Shown here: positions 5,825 to 11,252 of the stretch, in pieces | How the letters are laid out: the number at the start of each line of letters is the position of its first letter | Numbering within the stretch: position 1 is the first letter of the stretch | NCBI GenBank assembly: GCA_937907205.1 | Contig: CALESE010000095.1 | Span: 1-11,252, forward strand | Source: an uncultured Romboutsia sp. | Lineage (GTDB): Bacteria; Bacillota; Clostridia; Peptostreptococcales; Peptostreptococcaceae | Direction: 5' to 3' | DNA: 11,252 nucleotides | Made by a program: the position numbers and the translations under genes | The notes under the pieces: model-generated | Seen by the model: only the letters and a program-made list of their open reading frames with translations | Database searches by the model: none | What the model was told of the DNA's origin: nothing

Positions 5825-6085
5825 TTAATGAAAGGATGTATATATATGAATATAACTATTGATGGAAATGCTAAAATTAAAATAAATTAAATTATAAATA
5901 AAATAGAAATACTTTATAAAGAAGAAGGAAACTGAAAGCGGATTTGTAGTTAATACTGATTTTTTGAAAGTAAAATAAAACATATATAATAAAGCATTAA
6001 CTAAATTTAATTCTTGTTTCCATCCTTTTGATAATCCTGATATAACTTCATATTCATATTCTATATCAAATTTGATTCCTGCCAT
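5825..6085 (-). pseudogene. Truncated ydbC-like gene (PC4-type coactivator family)
   Basis: Only the first 29 codons (6085-5999) are recognisable: MAGIKFDIEYEYEVIS then SKGWKQELNLV. This matches the start of the small YdbC/PC4-like single-stranded nucleic-acid-binding proteins, which normally continue with a Trp-Asn strand and a KYD-RDW segment to about 70-80 residues. Here the frame runs instead into an unrelated hydrophobic tail (ALLYMFYFTF onwards), which is antisense to the plus-strand debris at 5846-5979. The ATG 6085 and its AAGGAG site are intact. The open frame of 86 codons therefore looks like the stump of a gene whose 3' half was lost, with a breakpoint near 5995-5999. A functional short protein is possible but unlikely. 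Confidence 0.6.
5846..5979 (+). pseudogene. Decayed small gene of uncertain family
   Basis: A start region looks intact: possible promoter TTGACT (5797-5802), 16-nt spacer, TATGCT (5819-5824), an AAAGGA site at 5831-5836 and ATG 5846. The frame begins MNITIDGNAKIKIN and stops at 5888-5890. In the same frame IINKIEILYKEEGN follows to a second stop at 5933-5935. The next frame then carries ETESGFVVNTDFLKVK and ends in TAA at 5977-5979. Together these read as one small protein broken by a nonsense codon and a frameshift, and perhaps internally shortened. The start vaguely recalls HesB/IscA-like proteins, but this is not enough to name it. It ends close to the breakpoint of the convergent ydbC stump. 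Confidence 0.35.
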
Positions 6086-6161
6086 AATTACACTCCTTTG
6101 TAAAAAATATTAGTATTATTATAACACTAACAATATTTTACTATATAAATTTAGCTTGTGA

Positions 6162-6209
6162 TATTATAACATTATTAATCGTAAAAATACGATTAATAAT
6201 GTTATAATA
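6162..6209. repeat. Perfect 22-bp inverted repeat with AAAA loop
   Basis: Positions 6162-6183 pair without mismatch with 6188-6209 around AAAA (6184-6187). Neither strand has a T-run after the stem, so it is not a normal intrinsic terminator. It lies between the divergent starts at 6085 (minus) and 6280 (plus). Each outer arm contains TATAAT pointing outward (6163-6168 on minus, 6203-6208 on plus). The core TTAATCGTA-N4-TACGATTAA looks like a dimeric repressor site. It could be an operator overlapping divergent promoters, or the relic of a small mobile repeat. The -35 regions are poor. Confidence 0.6.
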
Positions 6210-6240
6210 AAATAAATGTTATATAAACTACATTTATCTC

Positions 6241-6258
6241 AAATAATATATATTATTT
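6241..6258. repeat. AT-only palindrome before the nitroreductase gene
   Basis: AAATAATATATATTATTT is a perfect 18-bp palindrome, 7 nt before the AAGGAG site of the nitroreductase gene. It may be part of the promoter or leader. Its all-A/T content means chance is a fair explanation. Confidence 0.3.
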
Positions 6259-6279
6259 ATATAAAAAGGAGTGTTACAT

Positions 6280-6933
6280 ATGGATAGAAATGAAATATTA
6301 AATATTTTAAATTTTAGGCATGCATGTAAAGAGTTTGACTCTAGCAAAAAAATAAGTTCTGAAGATTTTAATATAATACTAGAAAGTGGAAGACTTTCAC
6401 CTAGCTCTATGGGTATAGAGCCTTGGAGATTCTTAGTTATAGAAAATCAAGAATTAAAAGATAAATTAGGTTCTATATGTTGGGGTGGTAAAAAACAAAT
6501 GCCTACATGCAGTCATCTAGTAATATATTTAAGTAGAACTCCAAAAGAATTAAAATCTGATTCAGCTTATATAGATTACTTATTAAAAGATGTTAAACAC
6601 CTTCCTGATGAAGTTTCATCAACTATGAAAGGTATAATGAAAACTATAGAAGAAACTAGATTTGATAATAATAAAGATATGTTAAACTATTCATGTCTAC
6701 AGACTTATATAGCTTTATCAAATATGATGACTACTGCATCTATGCTTAAAATAGATTCTTGTGCAATAGGTGGAATAGATCAACAAGCTGTTGAAAAAAT
6801 ACTTATAGATAAAGGGTTATTAGATAAAGAAAAATTCCATTTAACAATATGCTGTGCTTTTGGATATAGAATAATCGAACCAAGTGATAAACTTAGACAG
6901 CCACTAGATGAAATAGTTACTTGGGTTAAATAG
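6280..6933 (+). CDS. Nitroreductase family protein (FMN-dependent, NAD(P)H)
   Basis: A 217-residue cytoplasmic flavoprotein of the nitroreductase fold, expected to bind FMN as a homodimer and pass electrons from NAD(P)H to nitro compounds, quinones or related acceptors; the physiological substrate is unknown. Visible family signatures: RHACKEFD (13-20, the usual R-R/H-S-x-R-x-F phosphate-binding start), SPSSMGIEPWRFLVI (40-54), AIGGID (162-167) and the C-terminal FGYR (194-197) with KLR (204-206). I start at ATG 6280 because AAGGAG (6266-6271) lies 8 nt before it. The GTG at 6271 is part of that ribosome binding site. It stands alone, ends at a shared terminator, and faces fruA. An unusual perfect hairpin 70 nt upstream (6162-6209) may control it. 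Confidence 0.92.
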   Translation: MDRNEILNILNFRHACKEFDSSKKISSEDFNIILESGRLSPSSMGIEPWRFLVIENQELKDKLGSICWGGKKQMPTCSHLVIYLSRTPKELKSDSAYIDYLLKDVKHLPDEVSSTMKGIMKTIEETRFDNNKDMLNYSCLQTYIALSNMMTTASMLKIDSCAIGGIDQQAVEKILIDKGLLDKEKFHLTICCAFGYRIIEPSDKLRQPLDEIVTWVK

Positions 6934-6962
6934 CTAAATATAAAATTTTGGTAAATAATACA

Positions 6963-6997
6963 AAAAGACGATATAACAAATTGTTATATCGTCTTTT
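6963..6997. terminator. Bidirectional terminator between nitroreductase and fruA
   Basis: A perfect 15-bp stem (6963-6977 with 6983-6997, 5-nt loop) starting in AAAA and ending in TTTT, so each strand sees a GC-containing hairpin followed by T residues. It lies 30 nt after the nitroreductase stop and 5 nt after the fruA stop, and serves both convergent genes. Confidence 0.85.
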
Positions 6998-7001
6998 ATA
7001 A

Positions 7002-8894
7002 TTAAGCTTCTTTATCTATTGGCTTTTTAAGTATACCTAAAAGTACCATACCAACTATTGAACCTATAGCTATTGCTATTAAGTATCCTAGCGGATTTGA
7101 TACAACTGGAACAACGAATATTCCTCCATGTGGTGCACGAAGGCCAACATTAAATATCATAGATAATGCTCCAGCAACTCCTGAACCAACTACACATGCA
7201 GGTAATACATGAAGTGGATCTGCTGCTGCAAATGGTATTGCACCTTCTGTTATAAATGATAATCCCATAACATAATTAACTTTTCCTGATTCTCTTTGCT
7301 CTCTTGTAAATCTATTTTTGAAAAATGTTGTAGCTAATCCTATAGCAAGTGGTGGAACCATCCCCCCTGCCATAACTGCTGCCATTATTTCATATTGTCC
7401 AGACTCAAGTGAAGCTATACCAAATACATATGCTGCTTTATTTATTGGTCCACCCATATCTACTGCCATCATTGCTGCCACTAGTATTCCAAGTAATATT
7501 TTTGAACTATCACCTAAGCTCATTAAGAAGTTTTGTATTCCTATATTAATTGCTGTAACTGGAGGCATTACTACAAATGTCATTATAACTGACATTAAAA
7601 GTGTACCAAGTAGTGGGAATAAAAGTACTGGTTTTATTCCATCAAGCGACTGTGGAAGAGATGAGAATAATTTTTTAAGTCCGCGCACTAAATATCCACC
7701 TATGAAACCTGCAAGTAATGCACCTAAGAATCCTGCCTCACCATCTCTTGCTATAACTCCACCAACAAATCCTACAACCATAGCTGGTCTATCAGATATT
7801 GAATAAGCAATATAACCTGCTAGTATTGGCAACATAAAGCTAAATGCTGTATCACCTATGCTTTTTAAATATGCAGCTAATGGTGTATTTGATCCAAATT
7901 TAGATGGATCTATTGAGTAATCATCAAATAAGAATGCTAATGCTATTAATATCCCACCAGCTACAACGAATGGTAACATGTTAGAAACACCATTCATTAA
8001 ATCTTTATAAACTCTTCTAAGTGCACTTTCGTCATCTGAACTAAAATCTGAAGAATCTCCATCACCTGAATGATGATAAACTGGAGCTTCACCCTTTACA
8101 GCTCTATCTATTAATTCATCTGCTTTATGTATTCCATTAGCAACTTTAGTTATTATGACTTTTTTACCATCAAATCTAGCCATTTCAACATTTTTGTCTG
8201 CTGCTACTATTATACAAGTTGCATTTTCTATTTCTTCTTTTGTTAGTATATTTTTTGCCCCTGCTGAACCATTTGTTTCAACTTTTATATTAACACCTTT
8301 TTTCTCACCAGTTTTAGTTAAACTTTCTGCTGCCATAAAAGTATGAGCTATACCTGTTGGACAAGCAGTTACTGCCAGTACTGTTGGGTATCCTGATTCT
8401 TTACTAGATACTTCTTCAACATACTCATCAGCAAATTTTTCTCGTTCTTTATCATCTATTAATTTAATAAATTCATCTACTGATGATGCATTTATTAAAT
8501 TACTTCTAAATTCCTCATCCATAAGTATTGTAGATAATCTTGATAAAACCTCTAAATGTGTGTCATTTGCACCTTCTGGAGCTGCTATCATAAATATTAA
8601 GTTAGCTAGACTTCCATCAAAAGATTCATAATCAACACCTTCTTTAGACACTGCTGCTGCAAGTGCTGCTTTATCTACTGCTTTTGATTTAGCATGAGGT
8701 ATTGCAACACCCTCACCTATACCTGTTGTACTTAAGTTTTCACGAGCTATTATAGCTTCTTTATATTCATTTTTATTATTTAAGTTTCCACCTTTATTCA
8801 TTAGATCTACCATAGCATCAATAGTTTTCGCTTTGTCATTTGGTGGTAAATTTAAATCAACACTTTTTTTGTTAATTAAATCTGTAATCTTCAT
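7002..8894 (-). CDS. fruA: PTS fructose transporter subunit EIIABC
   Basis: A 630-residue single-chain fructose phosphotransferase permease that imports fructose and releases fructose-1-phosphate, taking phosphate from HPr. Order of domains: EIIA (about 1-150) with phospho-His67 in GVAIPHAKS; EIIB (about 170-270) with phospho-Cys178 in AVTACPTGIAHTFMA, the fructose-class EIIB motif; a Ser/Asp/His-rich linker (about 272-290); then the membrane EIIC (about 295-625) with GGVIARDGEAGFLGALLAGF and the FITEGAIPFAAADPLHVLP region. Length is normal for FruA. An in-frame ATG at 8918 exists, but the AAGGAGG site lies inside that extension, so ATG 8894 is the better start, with a rather long 12-nt spacing. 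It begins 1 nt after the fruK stop, so the two are coupled. No duplicated HPr-like domain is present. Confidence 0.95.
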   Translation of the reverse strand: MKITDLINKKSVDLNLPPNDKAKTIDAMVDLMNKGGNLNNKNEYKEAIIARENLSTTGIGEGVAIPHAKSKAVDKAALAAAVSKEGVDYESFDGSLANLIFMIAAPEGANDTHLEVLSRLSTILMDEEFRSNLINASSVDEFIKLIDDKEREKFADEYVEEVSSKESGYPTVLAVTACPTGIAHTFMAAESLTKTGEKKGVNIKVETNGSAGAKNILTKEEIENATCIIVAADKNVEMARFDGKKVIITKVANGIHKADELIDRAVKGEAPVYHHSGDGDSSDFSSDDESALRRVYKDLMNGVSNMLPFVVAGGILIALAFLFDDYSIDPSKFGSNTPLAAYLKSIGDTAFSFMLPILAGYIAYSISDRPAMVVGFVGGVIARDGEAGFLGALLAGFIGGYLVRGLKKLFSSLPQSLDGIKPVLLFPLLGTLLMSVIMTFVVMPPVTAINIGIQNFLMSLGDSSKILLGILVAAMMAVDMGGPINKAAYVFGIASLESGQYEIMAAVMAGGMVPPLAIGLATTFFKNRFTREQRESGKVNYVMGLSFITEGAIPFAAADPLHVLPACVVGSGVAGALSMIFNVGLRAPHGGIFVVPVVSNPLGYLIAIAIGSIVGMVLLGILKKPIDKEA

Positions 8895-8895
8895 A

Positions 8896-9819
8896 CTAAA
8901 TCGTAACCTCCTTAACATTTATTTGATCTATTAAACTGTCTATAAATTCTTTTGTTGCTAAATCATTAGAAAATGCTGTTGCACTACCACAAGTAGCTCC
9001 TAATTTTAAAGCTTGTGCATAATCATTATTTTTTAAGTATCCACTTATAAACCCAGCTACCATTGAATCTCCTGCACCTACTGAGTTTATTACTTCACCT
9101 TTTGGTACATTACTTATATATATCTTTTTATCTTCAGTTACTAATAATGCACCATCTCCACCCATAGAAATTAATACATTTTTAGCTCCAAGTTCTTGCA
9201 ATTTTTTAGCATAAATTGCTACATCTTCATTTGATCTTAGTTTTACATTAAATATATCTTCTAATTCATGATTGTTTGGTTTTATTAAAAATGGCTTATG
9301 CTTTAGCACATTAAGTAGTAAATTTTTAGTTGCATCAACTACAACATCTATATTTTTATTCTTAAGTCTTTCCATTATATTTTCATATAACTTTTCATCT
9401 ACTGTATTCGGTATACTTCCTGATAATACAAGTACATCACCTTCATTTAATTTGTCTATTTTTGTATATAATTCATTTAACTTTTCATCACTTATATGTG
9501 GTCCTTGACCATTTACTTCTGTTTCTTTGTCTGCTTTTATCTTTACATTTATTCTTGTAAACCCATTATCTAAATCTATAAAATCATGTTTAAGACTTCG
9601 TAAGTTTAAAGTATCTTTTATAAATGCTCCAGTAAATCCACTTACAAATCCTAAGTTAGTACTTTCATGACCTAATTCTTTAAGTACTCCTGACACATTT
9701 ATACCTTTTCCTCCAGGGTATACGTTCTCACTACTTACTCTATTTACACTTCCTGTATTTAAATTATCTAACATAATTACATAATCTATTGCAGGATTTA
9801 ATGTTACTGTATAAATCAT
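8896..9819 (-). CDS. fruK: 1-phosphofructokinase
   Basis: A 307-residue PfkB-family sugar kinase that phosphorylates fructose-1-phosphate from FruA to fructose-1,6-bisphosphate with ATP. It has the FruK/LacC-type start TVTLNPAIDYVI, substrate-binding YPGGKGINVSGVLKELG (34-50), SGSIP (133-137), KPNNHELE (180-187) and the second PfkB signature NSVGAGDSMVAGF (245-257) with catalytic base D251 in GAGD. Length is typical. ATG 9819 has a GAGGTG site 7 nt upstream. It is the first gene of a two-gene operon, with the fruA SD inside its last codons. A cre-like box and an 8-bp inverted repeat lie in the leader region. The DeoR-type FruR gene that usually precedes fruK in Firmicutes is absent here; a PRD regulator takes its place upstream. 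Confidence 0.95.
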   Translation of the reverse strand: MIYTVTLNPAIDYVIMLDNLNTGSVNRVSSENVYPGGKGINVSGVLKELGHESTNLGFVSGFTGAFIKDTLNLRSLKHDFIDLDNGFTRINVKIKADKETEVNGQGPHISDEKLNELYTKIDKLNEGDVLVLSGSIPNTVDEKLYENIMERLKNKNIDVVVDATKNLLLNVLKHKPFLIKPNNHELEDIFNVKLRSNEDVAIYAKKLQELGAKNVLISMGGDGALLVTEDKKIYISNVPKGEVINSVGAGDSMVAGFISGYLKNNDYAQALKLGATCGSATAFSNDLATKEFIDSLIDQINVKEVTI

Positions 9820-9831
9820 GTTTCACACCTC

Positions 9832-9851
9832 TTTCTTAATCTTTTAAGAAA
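9832..9851. promoter_or_regulatory. Inverted repeat in the fruK leader, next to the ribosome binding site
   Basis: TTTCTTAA and TTAAGAAA are perfect 8-bp inverted arms around 4 nt. On the minus strand the hairpin ends directly before the GAGGTG site of fruK. It could be a repressor operator or a leader hairpin that affects translation. Which, if either, cannot be decided from sequence. A possible -10, TATAAT (9858-9853, minus), lies just upstream. Confidence 0.4.
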
Positions 9852-9871
9852 TATTATATTTATATAATACT

Positions 9872-9887
9872 AAGAAAACATTTTCTT
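9872..9887 (-). promoter_or_regulatory. cre-like site (CcpA carbon catabolite control) upstream of fruKA
   Basis: The minus strand reads AAGAAAATGTTTTCTT. This fits the pattern RRGAAAANGTTTTCWW, which I recall as the CcpA motif described for C. difficile. It lies 53 nt upstream of fruK, at or just upstream of the likely promoter. Its place implies that CcpA represses or modulates the operon when preferred sugars are available. The match is seen; the binding is inferred. Confidence 0.6.
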
Positions 9888-9895
9888 TGAAAGTT

Positions 9896-9926
9896 AAAAA
9901 ATTTCTCTTAATCAAAAGAGAAATTT
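9896..9926 (-). terminator. Rho-independent terminator of the PRD regulator gene
   Basis: An 11-bp perfect stem (9899-9909 with 9916-9926, 6-nt loop) followed on the minus strand by TTTTTT (9901-9896, partly in the stem). It starts 7 nt after the stop codon of the regulator, so fruKA should be transcribed from its own promoter downstream. Confidence 0.75.
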
Positions 9927-9932
9927 ATCTAT

Positions 9933-11252
9933 TTACTTAAACATATTAACGAATTTTTCAAAACCCGCATTATTAATCAATACATCAATTCGCCCGAATT
10001 TTTCAAAACTTTTATTTTCACATATACTTATTACTTTAGCTATTGAATCTACTCTTTTATAAATATTTAAAAATAAATCTTCATAATCAAGTGTTTTATC
10101 ACTATCTATAGATAACATTATTACTAATCTTACATCTCCTATTTCCCACTTTATAGGATTTTTTAGTATTCCTACTGCAATTTTATTAGAATATATATTT
10201 CCTCCTGAACTATGAGGTATCGCTACCATATTACCAATTTCTGTAGTTGCAATTTTTTCTCTACATAAAAATGCGCTTTTCATTTCTCTGTCTATATATC
10301 CTCTTTTAAGTAATTTATCTCCCATAAATTCAATTACTTCTTCTTTAGTATTTAAGTCTATATTTTCAAAAAATAATTCTTTTTCAAATAAACTTTGTAT
10401 ATTTATATCTTCATATATATTTTCAGTCTCCATATACTTTTCTATTTTTTTTACTTCTTTGTCATTTAGAAAAGGTGATATGTTAATTACTGGTATATTT
10501 TCTATATCCACTTCTACTGTTGATATAATAAAGTCTATATCTAGTGTATTAATATACGGTGCCAAATAAGCTGGTATTACTTTAACTATTTTTAATTTGT
10601 CTTTAAATATATTTTCTAGTTTAGATTTTATAAGCATAGATGTACCTATACCTGATGTACAAACTATTATTATATTAAATACCCTTTTTTTATCTATATA
10701 TGATGCCCTTTGTAAAGCTCCAACTATATGTATTGCTATATTAGATATTTCATGTTCACTAATTTTTATATTTAAATTATTTTCTATAGTTCTTTTGGCT
10801 ATTTTAGAAAGTTCAAACGCATAAGGGTATTTTATTTTTATTTCGAAGTTATTAGTATCATTATTTTCTATTCCTAGATGGATTTTTTTATATAAACTAT
10901 CTATATGATTATATAAAAAATCTTTGAATATTTCATCATTTCTTATATCTATAGATGTTGCTAATTTTAAGTTTTCACAAAATTCATTAATAGAATTAAT
11001 AATAGCTTCTCTATTACTACTATTATTAATCACTTTATTTCTCTTATTTTTATATTTATTTATGTGTTTTTTTATAAAATTTTTATTATTATCATTTCTG
11101 CTTAAATATACAAATATATAATTAGTAATATTTTTAAATTCTATATCACTTAAAATTAGTTTTTCATTATTTAACTCTTTTAATACTTCATTTTTTAATT
11201 GATAAATTATCATATTAAGTGCAACACATAAAAATATATAAAAAAATAGTTC
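9933..11252 (-). CDS. PRD-EIIB-EIIA transcriptional regulator, MtlR/LicR-like (5' end beyond the window)
   Basis: A sugar-responsive activator whose activity is set by PTS phosphorylation. The frame is open to the window edge: 13 codons (ELFFYIFLCVALN) precede the Met at 11213, which has no ribosome binding site. The true start and the N-terminal DNA-binding domains are therefore probably outside. Numbering from that Met: a degenerate PRD1 (about 20-90), where the usual His of the first conserved block is Tyr32 in NYIFVYLSR; PRD2 (about 95-170) with His103 and His162; EIIB (about 178-265) with VCTSGIGTSM and Cys185; EIIA (about 275-426) with AIPHS and His334. The C-terminus carries a 45-bp in-frame insertion (see 9950-10009). 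It is the gene upstream of fruKA but has its own terminator. Its target could be fruKA or genes beyond the window. Confidence 0.87.
   Translation of the reverse strand, partial: ELFFYIFLCVALNMIIYQLKNEVLKELNNEKLILSDIEFKNITNYIFVYLSRNDNNKNFIKKHINKYKNKRNKVINNSSNREAIINSINEFCENLKLATSIDIRNDEIFKDFLYNHIDSLYKKIHLGIENNDTNNFEIKIKYPYAFELSKIAKRTIENNLNIKISEHEISNIAIHIVGALQRASYIDKKRVFNIIIVCTSGIGTSMLIKSKLENIFKDKLKIVKVIPAYLAPYINTLDIDFIISTVEVDIENIPVINISPFLNDKEVKKIEKYMETENIYEDINIQSLFEKELFFENIDLNTKEEVIEFMGDKLLKRGYIDREMKSAFLCREKIATTEIGNMVAIPHSSGGNIYSNKIAVGILKNPIKWEIGDVRLVIMLSIDSDKTLDYEDLFLNIYKRVDSIAKVISICENKSFEKFGRIDVLINNAGFEKFVNMFK
9950..10009 (-). repeat. 15-bp direct repeat bracketing a 45-bp in-frame insertion with a dehydrogenase motif
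   Basis: CGAATTTTTCAAAAC occurs at 9950-9964 and 9995-10009 (plus strand), exactly 45 bp apart. On the minus strand the frame reads SFEKF-GRIDVLINNAGFEKF-VNMFK. Deleting one 45-bp unit leaves SFEKFVNMFK, a natural EIIA ending. The inserted residues KFGRIDVLINNAG are the textbook short-chain dehydrogenase NNAG motif. The codons GGG, CGA and GCG in the insert are untypical of the surrounding genes. The insertion is read from sequence; its origin by illegitimate recombination with a dehydrogenase gene is inferred. Confidence 0.75.

Noticed and set aside
6271..6279. GTG 6271 as start of the nitroreductase
   Set aside because: The GTG begins with the last G of the AAGGAG ribosome binding site, which is correctly spaced for ATG 6280.
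7318..7806. Plus-strand open frame of 162 codons inside fruA
   Set aside because: It is fully antisense to the conserved EIIC domain; Pro/Ser/Ile-rich shadow translation.
8895..8918. ATG 8918 as start of FruA
   Set aside because: The AAGGAGG site would be inside the gene. ATG 8894 follows it and gives the normal FruA N-terminus MKITDLI.
11211..11213. Met at 11213 as the start of the PRD regulator
   Set aside because: No ribosome binding site precedes it, the frame is open to the window edge, and the DNA-binding domain is missing.
1..11252. CRISPR array, insertion sequence, phage or plasmid genes
   Set aside because: No regularly spaced repeats, transposase, integrase or replication gene were seen on either strand.

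Overview
The window is strongly AT-rich low-GC Gram-positive DNA. It looks like a Clostridia genome, most probably Peptostreptococcaceae (the Clostridioides / Romboutsia / Paeniclostridium group). The reasons are the A/T-ending codons, AGGAGG-type ribosome binding sites before nearly every gene, SigA promoters, a YxjI/LURP-one protein, a YdbC-like remnant, a FruK-FruA phosphotransferase pair, and a cre-like box that fits the motif I recall for C. difficile CcpA. The genus is an inference; no species is claimed.

Layout. Positions 1-192 (minus) hold the first 64 codons of thioredoxin. Positions 272-763 (minus) encode a LURP-one-related (YxjI-type) protein. Positions 764-1231 are gene-poor but busy: a promoter-terminator pair on the plus strand could make an RNA of about 70 nt, and a minus-strand unit with its own promoter and terminator carries a striking tRNA-like gene at 1021-1121. 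Its 5' half is tRNA-Ser(UGA) and its 3' half is tRNA-Phe(GAA).

Positions 5634-1232 (minus) form a tight five-gene operon: a YtrA-like GntR regulator, an ABC ATPase (TTG start), an ABC-2 type permease (GTG start), a membrane-anchored extracytoplasmic protein, and a VanZ-family protein with an extra C-terminal domain. It has a near-consensus promoter embedded in a cluster of TARTACRG half-sites, which are probably the operators of the GntR protein, and it ends in a terminator at 1189-1228. The likely theme is sensing and response at the cell envelope.

Positions 5800-6100 hold gene debris: a truncated ydbC-like gene (minus) facing a decayed small gene (plus). A perfect 22-bp hairpin follows. 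Positions 6280-6933 (plus) encode an FMN nitroreductase, which shares a bidirectional terminator (6963-6997) with the convergent fructose operon. That operon is fruK (9819-8896) then fruA EIIABC (8894-7002), with a cre-like site upstream. FruA takes up fructose as fructose-1-phosphate and FruK makes fructose-1,6-bisphosphate.

Upstream, 11252-9933 (minus) is a 5'-incomplete PRD-EIIB-EIIA regulator of the MtlR/LicR kind. Near its C-terminus it carries an in-frame 45-bp insertion that spells the short-chain dehydrogenase motif GRIDVLINNAG between two copies of a 15-bp direct repeat. This looks like a fossil of illegitimate, microhomology-guided recombination with a foreign gene. The chimeric tRNA and this micro-insertion are the two most unusual things in the window.
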